A stretch of 11,645 nt of DNA, taken from NCBI GenBank assembly GCA_023415375.1, contig JAEZKW010000146.1, positions 1 to 11,645 of the forward strand, read 5' to 3'. The translations under genes and the position numbers were made by a program. The DNA is from Bacillota bacterium. Lineage in GTDB: Bacteria; Bacillota; UBA4882; UBA8346. Of this stretch, positions 7,131 through 11,645 are shown in pieces. Positions within the stretch are counted from its first letter, which is position 1. Each line of letters starts with the position of its first letter. A model generated the notes under the pieces. It saw nothing but the letters and a program-made list of their open reading frames with translations, made no database searches and was not told the DNA's origin.

Positions 7131-7159
7131 ATTATACCATAGTAAATATATGAATACAA
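7131..7159 (-). promoter_or_regulatory. Predicted extended -10 promoter of ftsH
   Basis: On the minus strand a perfect TATAAT (7131-7136) is preceded by TGG, giving the extended -10 TGn. A weak -35 TTGTAT (7154-7159) lies 17 nt further upstream. The predicted transcription start is near 7124. It sits in the 82-nt gap after tilS, so ftsH can be transcribed independently of tilS. Confidence 0.68.
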
Positions 7160-7165
7160 TCAATC

Positions 7166-8569
7166 TTATTCGGAAACCGCAACCCTAAACCGCCAAACGG
7201 ACTCGCTACCAGAATCCACTTTAAATATTTCACTGAGCCGGTAACCGACCACCCAGACAATCTGGTCATCGGACGTCACCAACAAAGGTATCCTCTTTCG
7301 CTGGGAACGAGGTAGCTTGATATTGATAAAAAAATCATGCAATTTTTGTGACCCTGGACTACCCAGCGGCCAAAACACATCCCCTGGTCGCCAAAAACGA
7401 ATTTTTAAAGGCAGGGTTAGTTTAGGAACAGCCACATAAACTTGGTCATTTTGAACATGATGCCAATCCTCCGGAGGAGAAGCAGCTTCAATATCAATCT
7501 GCAGGTCAAGATCTGGAATTACATTATGACCCGGCGAACTTAATGAAAAAGATTCAGGTACTGGAGCACAAACATGTGCGGTTCTGTCCCGGGATTCTGC
7601 AAAAAAGAGATTTTTCCCCTGGGCATAAACTCTAATCCCCCTAAAGATATGCATGGTCTTAAAATGAAATTGTTCCTCATTTATCTTTTGCAGTAAATGA
7701 TCGATAGTCGCAGTTTCTAAATGATAATTTAATTTAATTTTGAGTACGAGTTGCTTTAATATATAATACTGTAAATAAAGCGGCTGTTTTAAAAACCCTT
7801 CAAGGTTTAAACCGAATCTAGCGTCCTTGGTATCAATCAATAATTCCGGTAAAAGCTGGTTTACTGTTTCCGTCATATAATCGCGCTGTGCGTTTGCCAA
7901 CTTAGAGAGTCTGATAATGCTTTCCTTAATACGGGGATTATAAGACTCTTCAAGTAAAGGCAATAGTTGTAAACGAATTTTGTTCCTTTGGTAAACTAAT
8001 TTATGGTTTGAAGAATCCTCAAGCCAAGACAGTTTATGTGAAACGGCATATTCTTGAATTTCTTTACGTGTTACTTCAAGAAGAGGCCTGATATAAAATC
8101 CATCTCGGGTGACAGGTATCCCTGCCAGACCATCAATTCCGGTTCCCCGGATAATTCGATATAAAATGGTCTCGACCTGATCGTCAAGATGATGGCCCAA
8201 GGCAACCTTATCGGCGCCAATCTGCTCTCTGAATTCTCTAAAAATCCGGTAGCGTTCTTCTCTTGCCACTAATTCCAAGGAGTCCGGTTTGGCCTTAAGC
8301 TTCCCGGGAATATCAATAGTCACTTTATGAGTTTTAATACCCCACTCTTTGCCTATATTCTCTAATAGCTGCTCTTCCTGAATGTTTTCGAGTGGCCGTA
8401 AAGAATGGTTTATATAAACTGCCCAAATATCAAGTCTATACTCTGTTAGATTGCATAAAAGATGCAGCAAAGTTAATGAATCGATTCCACCTGAGAAACC
8501 GACAATGACCCGATCCCCAATGGAAAGCAATCTATTTTTAATAATAGTGTTCTTTATTTTTTCAAGCAT
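7166..8569 (-). CDS. tilS: tRNA(Ile)-lysidine synthase TilS
   Basis: A 467-residue cytoplasmic enzyme that uses ATP and lysine to convert C34 of tRNA-Ile(CAU) to lysidine, switching it from AUG to AUA decoding; normally essential. The N-terminal PP-loop ATP-pyrophosphatase domain has S-G-G-I-D-S at 26-31. Family motifs follow: G-H-H-L-D-D-Q-V-E-T (125-134), G-T-G-I-D-G-L-A-G-I (142-151), R-P-L-L (161-164) and R-N-K-I-R (195-199). The C-terminal TilS domain (about 385-460) carries R-P-G-D (394-397) and the basic K-L-P-R-S-Q-R-K-R segment typical of long Firmicute forms. ATG 8569 is preferred over the adjacent TTG 8572, with GGGGTGGG just upstream. The spoIIE - tilS - ftsH order is common in Firmicutes, but the usual hpt gene between tilS and ftsH is missing, and here an 82-nt gap with a promoter stands in its place. 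Confidence 0.96.
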   Translation of the reverse strand: MLEKIKNTIIKNRLLSIGDRVIVGFSGGIDSLTLLHLLCNLTEYRLDIWAVYINHSLRPLENIQEEQLLENIGKEWGIKTHKVTIDIPGKLKAKPDSLELVAREERYRIFREFREQIGADKVALGHHLDDQVETILYRIIRGTGIDGLAGIPVTRDGFYIRPLLEVTRKEIQEYAVSHKLSWLEDSSNHKLVYQRNKIRLQLLPLLEESYNPRIKESIIRLSKLANAQRDYMTETVNQLLPELLIDTKDARFGLNLEGFLKQPLYLQYYILKQLVLKIKLNYHLETATIDHLLQKINEEQFHFKTMHIFRGIRVYAQGKNLFFAESRDRTAHVCAPVPESFSLSSPGHNVIPDLDLQIDIEAASPPEDWHHVQNDQVYVAVPKLTLPLKIRFWRPGDVFWPLGSPGSQKLHDFFINIKLPRSQRKRIPLLVTSDDQIVWVVGYRLSEIFKVDSGSESVWRFRVAVSE

Positions 8570-8612
8570 CAACCCACCCCAAAATCAAGTTCGCCTAAAG
8601 TAGTAAATTCCC

Positions 8613-8628
8613 TTTTTGTCTACAAAAA
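8613..8628. repeat. Operator-like inverted repeat upstream of tilS
   Basis: Perfect 7-2-7 inverted repeat TTTTTGT-CT-ACAAAAA. It lies 44 nt before the tilS ATG, downstream of the candidate SigH promoter. It also overlaps a weak minus-strand TTGTAG (8618-8623). It might be an operator, but the A/T-rich arms raise the chance of coincidence. Confidence 0.3.
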
Positions 8629-8668
8629 AATTTAAATATTTATGCTTAAACGAGATATCTATTTTATA

Positions 8669-8696
8669 GTTCCCTTGAAAAAAGAAAGAATCCTTT
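8669..8696 (-). promoter_or_regulatory. Possible SigH-type promoter of tilS
   Basis: On the minus strand AAAGGATTC (8688-8696) fits the SigH -35 RNAGGAWWW at 8 of 9 positions. After 12 nt, AGGGAAC (8669-8675) fits the -10 RNNGAAT at 6 of 7. The transcription start would be near 8661, with a leader of about 90 nt. No good SigA promoter for tilS is visible. Confidence 0.35.
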
Positions 8697-8723
8697 AACT
8701 TTACTTCGATAGTGTGGTAAAAT
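8695..8723 (+). promoter_or_regulatory. Predicted promoter of the 61-aa gene
   Basis: TTAACT (8695-8700), a 17-nt spacer, then TAAAAT (8718-8723) preceded by TGG, so an extended -10 promoter. The predicted start near 8730 leaves a leader of about 150 nt before ATG 8881. It overlaps the candidate SigH -35 of tilS on the other strand. Confidence 0.42.
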
Positions 8724-8880
8724 TGTTTTATATTCTAGCGAGCTTTTTCTGTTTTAAAAAGATTTGAATAATGATTGGCATATAATTTCTGAAATTTTTT
8801 TGAAATGGGTATTTATCGATTGAATAGCATCCGCATTTGTTAGATGAATTTTACAACAACCAACTTCTGGAGATGATCTG

Positions 8881-9066
8881 ATGTCACTGTACCGAACTGA
8901 ATTTAACAAGACCATTGTCCGCCTGAAGCTTATTCGGGATGAACTTCTTGAAAAAGGCTTCGAGGAAACCGCCCAAAATTTATCCCAGGTCTTAACGCTG
9001 CTAAACCAAACGGATAATTGTTATATCCAGGAACTCGCCAAGCACAAAGCCGACTCAACCAAATAA
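8881..9066 (+). CDS. Uncharacterised 61-residue helical protein
   Basis: I do not recognise this protein. It is 61 residues, hydrophilic, with no signal peptide or membrane segment. The pattern of Leu/Ile every three to four residues between about 8 and 55 predicts one or two amphipathic helices, with a single Cys47 and a charged tail. Translation is well supported: the site TGGAGATGATCT just before ATG closely matches the ideal anti-16S complement AGGAGGTGATCT. It also has a candidate promoter (8695-8723) and its own terminator at 9073-9110. It stands alone on the plus strand, divergent from tilS and convergent with spoIIE. The S-Q-x-L-D motif of Spo0E-type phosphatases is absent. A regulatory or sporulation role would be guesswork from location only. 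Confidence 0.72.
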   Translation: MSLYRTEFNKTIVRLKLIRDELLEKGFEETAQNLSQVLTLLNQTDNCYIQELAKHKADSTK

Positions 9067-9096
9067 AAAGCCAACCTTTTTAAACGTAAGGCGGCT
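9061..9096 (-). terminator. Intrinsic terminator of spoIIE
   Basis: On the minus strand AGCCGCCTT (9088-9096) pairs with AAGGTTGGCT (9069-9078): eight Watson-Crick pairs, one G-U and one bulged U around a 9-nt loop. TTTTATTT follows. The U-tract runs into the last codons of the convergent 61-aa gene, so the two genes share one termination region. Confidence 0.65.
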
Positions 9097-9110
9097 CGAA
9101 AGGTTTTTAA
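9073..9110 (+). terminator. Intrinsic terminator of the 61-aa gene
   Basis: AACCTTT (9073-9079) pairs with AAAGGTT (9099-9105) around a 19-nt loop, followed by TTTAATTT. It begins 6 nt after the stop codon. The long loop makes it moderate in strength. Confidence 0.5.
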
Positions 9111-9145
9111 TTTCGGTCTGATTTAGACTGGCGTTTTCTCTATAT

Positions 9146-11554
9146 TTAGATTGTGAAAGCCCCGTCCATAATTTGCAATACAATAACCGTCATATCATCC
9201 ATGGGGACACCACCTTGATTAATTTTCGCCAAATTTAGCAAATATTCTCCTAGCGCTTCCGGGCCTACAACTTCAACTTGCCGGAGAGCCCGGATCATCC
9301 AATCCTCCTTATCGGGTTGATTTGGTTTACTATCAACAATCCCATCCGTAACCATCACCACAAGGTCATCGGGTTGCAATTGCATCGAAGTCCGGTCTAG
9401 ATCAACCGAGGATAAAATACCGGCCGGAAGAGAGGTGGATTGAATACTCCATACTTCTCGTCCTCTTTTGACATAAGTTGCAGCAGCACCTATCTTTATA
9501 AACTCGGCCCGGGCTGTGTACAAATCAATAATTGTTAAATCAACGGTAGCAAACGACTCTTCCGGAGAACGCAACAACAAAATTGAATTTACCATTTTAA
9601 CTGCAAAATCACTACCGATACCTGATTCCAGTAATTTTTCTAAAATGTTTACTGTTGTTTTACTTTCTGCATTGGCTTTACTGCCCTGGCCCATTCCGTC
9701 ACTTAAAATAGCTGCGAAATGCCCGTCCTTTAATTGATGCAAGCCTTGGCTATCGCCTGAAATTTCGTTACCGTCTTTTGAAAGTTTGCAAATGGTGGTT
9801 TTTACCGCGAAATTATGGGCTGGAGTCAAACAATAGGTACAGGTATCTTCGGTTAAAAAACAATTCTTTTCCCATACCGTATATTCTTTGTCAAGCAATT
9901 TACCCACCATCGCCGCAGCTAAATACTGACATTCACATTTCTGTCCGCAGCAATGCTGCTTTATCCGAATCTCTACCCCTTGATTGTTGCATGATAAAAC
10001 GGATATTTCTTTGGCCATAATTCCGATACGGTGAAACCCCTGAAAAATTTTTTCCTCGATTTCGATTTTTAAATTAGCATCATGGGTAATCTCTTTAGCC
10101 AAATCATTGACAATGCCGGATACACCTTGTAATTGATTGGCTACAAAAATTTTACTTTCCGCAAGCTTGGTTTGCCAAAGTTGATCACTTTGACATTTTT
10201 CAAATAGCTGGTTAATCGTTGCTAATAATCGAAACTGTTGAAAACAGTTTTTGGATAAACGCCCTTTTAAATGTTTGGAACTTACCTGCCCATAAAGCTC
10301 AGCATAGGCAATCAGATCAAAAATTTCCCGATACGTTGAATAAAAATTTTCACCCCAGCAAACTTGATAACCATTGCAATGTTGACAATTTTTAGCACAT
10401 ACTTGATCAAGTAATGTATATAGGTCCATTTTGGGATTAGCAGGAGCTTCACGGTTTATTTCATTAAAACTTTTTGCTAATTCCTCAAAAATTTCGGCCA
10501 AATTCCGGAGGCGCGCGTTGAGTACTTCCCGCAATTGTTTTTGTTCTTCCGAAGAGCTTGAGGTTGATGCGGATTCATAATTCGGAAAGAAATTGGCAAT
10601 TTGGGAAAAATACCGCCTGGGGACGAGCATAAAAGAAATCATTCCCACTCCCCACGGCAAATTTTGAATCACAAAAGGGTTTCCATGTAATTGCCCTATA
10701 ATCAGACATAAACCGATACAGGTTCCGAGTAATGTCCCCCATTTCCAGAAACGCCTAAGAAATCCGCCCAAAAGCCCGGCAACACTATAGATAGCGATCA
10801 AATTTATTAAATCATTGGTATTAATTCCTAAAGCCGTACCGATTGAGATTCCCATTGCCGCCCCAAATCCCCCTCCGCCTACATATGAGGCTGTTAGTAG
10901 TAAAAGAATCGCCAGCACTTTAGTGATTTCAAAGGATTGAAAAACCAAACTCCGGGTTCCACTCAAAGCAAGAATTATCATCATGGCTGTAACCGGAAGT
11001 GTTAAACCCGAAAAAGATCTCATGGGGTCATCAAAGAATTTAAAACTCAACTGAAAAACCAAAGCTAAACAGAAAGTCAAAACAATTTCTATGAAACAAA
11101 AGATAATGGAATGGAAGGTTATTCCCAGTACGAAAAGTTCAAAAAACTTTAAAATAAACCATATTAAAAAAATCCACATTATTTCGGGGCTTGTCTTTTT
11201 TTTACGGAACCAAATTTGGCTTATTATAATAATCGTTAATAGCAGGATACTTTTTTCTATCGCTAAAATAAAGCTTCGGACACTTACGGTTCCAATAAAA
11301 ATTCCAATCAAAATCAGAATTTTGGTCCGAAACTTGATCGGACGCACACTACAGGCTAGTCCCAATGCAATGCCTGCCGGATAAATACCGCCGGGAATCA
11401 AAAAACGGCTCAGTAGAATCGCTAGGAGAAATTCAAAACAATTTATAAAGATTGGCTCTTTTACCCGACGTTTCTTAATAATCAATACTTTTTCTTGAGA
11501 TTTCTGTGAGAGACTGCCCGGGACTAAACGATCAGCAATTACTTGTCCGGTCAA
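9146..11554 (-). CDS. spoIIE: Stage II sporulation protein E (membrane PP2C phosphatase)
   Basis: An 802-residue protein (Bacillus subtilis form: 827). SpoIIE sits at the asymmetric septum and dephosphorylates SpoIIAA, which releases SigF in the forespore. Residues 36 to about 312 hold around ten membrane segments. The central region (about 335-590) includes the cysteine clusters usual in the family: C386-x3-C390-x2-C393-x5-C399, and C535/C536/C540/C542 with C565/C572/C575. The PP2C domain (about 590-800) has metal-binding Asp619 in S-D-G-M-G-Q-G, Asp737 in T-D-G-I-V-D and Asp786-Asp787 in D-D-M-T-V, so it should be active. The start is TTG 11552-11554 with GGGGTGAT (11558-11565) upstream; the only nearby ATG (11557-11559) opens a two-codon frame. 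The SigF operon genes are not in the window. A Spo0A-type promoter lies 40-75 nt upstream. Confidence 0.97.
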   Translation of the reverse strand: MTGQVIADRLVPGSLSQKSQEKVLIIKKRRVKEPIFINCFEFLLAILLSRFLIPGGIYPAGIALGLACSVRPIKFRTKILILIGIFIGTVSVRSFILAIEKSILLLTIIIISQIWFRKKKTSPEIMWIFLIWFILKFFELFVLGITFHSIIFCFIEIVLTFCLALVFQLSFKFFDDPMRSFSGLTLPVTAMMIILALSGTRSLVFQSFEITKVLAILLLLTASYVGGGGFGAAMGISIGTALGINTNDLINLIAIYSVAGLLGGFLRRFWKWGTLLGTCIGLCLIIGQLHGNPFVIQNLPWGVGMISFMLVPRRYFSQIANFFPNYESASTSSSSEEQKQLREVLNARLRNLAEIFEELAKSFNEINREAPANPKMDLYTLLDQVCAKNCQHCNGYQVCWGENFYSTYREIFDLIAYAELYGQVSSKHLKGRLSKNCFQQFRLLATINQLFEKCQSDQLWQTKLAESKIFVANQLQGVSGIVNDLAKEITHDANLKIEIEEKIFQGFHRIGIMAKEISVLSCNNQGVEIRIKQHCCGQKCECQYLAAAMVGKLLDKEYTVWEKNCFLTEDTCTYCLTPAHNFAVKTTICKLSKDGNEISGDSQGLHQLKDGHFAAILSDGMGQGSKANAESKTTVNILEKLLESGIGSDFAVKMVNSILLLRSPEESFATVDLTIIDLYTARAEFIKIGAAATYVKRGREVWSIQSTSLPAGILSSVDLDRTSMQLQPDDLVVMVTDGIVDSKPNQPDKEDWMIRALRQVEVVGPEALGEYLLNLAKINQGGVPMDDMTVIVLQIMDGAFTI

Positions 11555-11594
11555 TCCATCACCCCTTTATTTTCTCTTCACGTTCTCGGGGCTT

Positions 11595-11627
11595 AGTATA
11601 TCATTTAATCCAAAATGAACATGTCGA
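11595..11627 (-). promoter_or_regulatory. Predicted Spo0A-activated SigA promoter of spoIIE with an overlapping 0A box
   Basis: On the minus strand TCGACA (11622-11627, 5 of 6 to the -35) and TATACT (11595-11600, 5 of 6 to the -10) are separated by 21 nt, too far for an unaided SigA promoter. The plus-strand reading of the -35 region is TGTCGAT (11622-11628), 6 of 7 to the 0A box TGTCGAA. B. subtilis spoIIE and spoIIG have the same design: 21-22 nt spacing with an 0A box at the -35. Only 17 nt remain to the window edge, so further boxes cannot be assessed. Confidence 0.62.
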
Positions 11628-11645
11628 TTTTTTAATTTTAAGACC

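Larger units (their letters stand above)
8570..8880. other. AT-rich divergent intergenic region between tilS and the 61-aa gene
   Basis: This 311-nt stretch has no convincing gene or tRNA. It holds candidate promoters in both directions whose -35 elements overlap near 8695, an operator-like inverted repeat at 8613-8628, and long A/T runs. The segment 8724-8868, which would be the leader of the small plus-strand gene, shows nothing I can name apart from a lone TATAAT at 8781. Confidence 0.6.

Noticed and set aside
7105..7140. CtsR operator upstream of ftsH
   Set aside because: Only one GTCAAA half is present; the second repeat at the required spacing is missing.
8775..8792. SigA or Sig54 promoter around TTGGCATATAAT before the 61-aa gene
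   Set aside because: TATAAT is perfect but has no -35 at 15-19 nt and no TGn. For Sig54 the -24-like GG is present but the -12 GC is not.
8570..8880. tRNA gene or riboswitch in the largest intergenic region
   Set aside because: No cloverleaf arms, T-loop (GTTCRA) or T-box sequence could be found on either strand; the composition is A/T-rich and repetitive.
11091..11384. 97-residue plus-strand reading frame opposite the spoIIE membrane region
   Set aside because: It is the antisense shadow of hydrophobic SpoIIE codons, has no ribosome binding site and has low-complexity Ile/Lys composition. Similar frames opposite ompA, ftsH and gluP were discarded for the same reason.
1..11645. Mobile element, CRISPR array, toxin-antitoxin or defence system
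   Set aside because: No transposase, integrase, regularly spaced repeats or recognisable defence domains; all large frames are core or envelope genes with consistent codon style.

Overview
This window looks like chromosomal core sequence from an endospore-forming, low-to-moderate GC Firmicute (Bacillota). The main reasons are a full-length SpoIIE, the linked tilS and ftsH genes, strong GGAGG-type ribosome binding sites, frequent TTG/GTG starts and U-tract terminators. The first gene encodes a protein with three IPT/TIG-like domains and an OmpA-type peptidoglycan-binding domain. That domain is typical of cells with an outer membrane, so a diderm Firmicute lineage (Negativicutes-, Halanaerobiales- or Limnochordia-like) is suggested. 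This lineage call is inference. I see no mobile element, CRISPR array, rRNA or tRNA.

Layout, left to right: (1) 5-2320, minus strand: birA, then the TIG3-OmpA gene 18 nt downstream, probably one transcript. (2) 2321-2440: a compact divergent intergenic region with the birA promoter, a weaker htrA promoter and a short open frame. (3) 2441-3550, plus strand: a secreted or anchored HtrA-type serine protease, converging on folB with only 3 nt between stop codons. (4) 3554-5141, minus strand: a GluP-type rhomboid protease gene followed by folB. (5) 5142-5244: a long intrinsic terminator behind ftsH. (6) 5245-7083, minus strand: ftsH, starting at TTG, with its own extended -10 promoter and a hairpin leader. 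(7) 7166-8569, minus strand: tilS. The hpt gene that usually sits between tilS and ftsH in Firmicutes is absent. (8) 8570-8880: an AT-rich divergent region with back-to-back candidate promoters. (9) 8881-9066, plus strand: an unrecognised 61-aa protein. (10) 9067-9145: a palindromic region that can terminate both strands. (11) 9146-11554, minus strand: spoIIE, with a Spo0A-type promoter at 11595-11627.

Taken together, the window is rich in envelope functions: three membrane or envelope proteases of different classes (HtrA, rhomboid, FtsH), an OmpA-like wall-binding protein and the membrane phosphatase SpoIIE. Housekeeping genes for biotin attachment, folate synthesis and tRNA-Ile modification are interspersed. 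No clearly new multi-gene system is visible. The points most worth checking are regulatory (the spoIIE promoter, the ftsH leader hairpin, a possible SigH promoter for tilS) plus the ftsH-gluP neighbourhood, the TIG3-OmpA protein and the orphan 61-aa gene. Several starts have been moved from the longest reading frame to the site with the best ribosome binding site: htrA, folB, gluP, ftsH and tilS.
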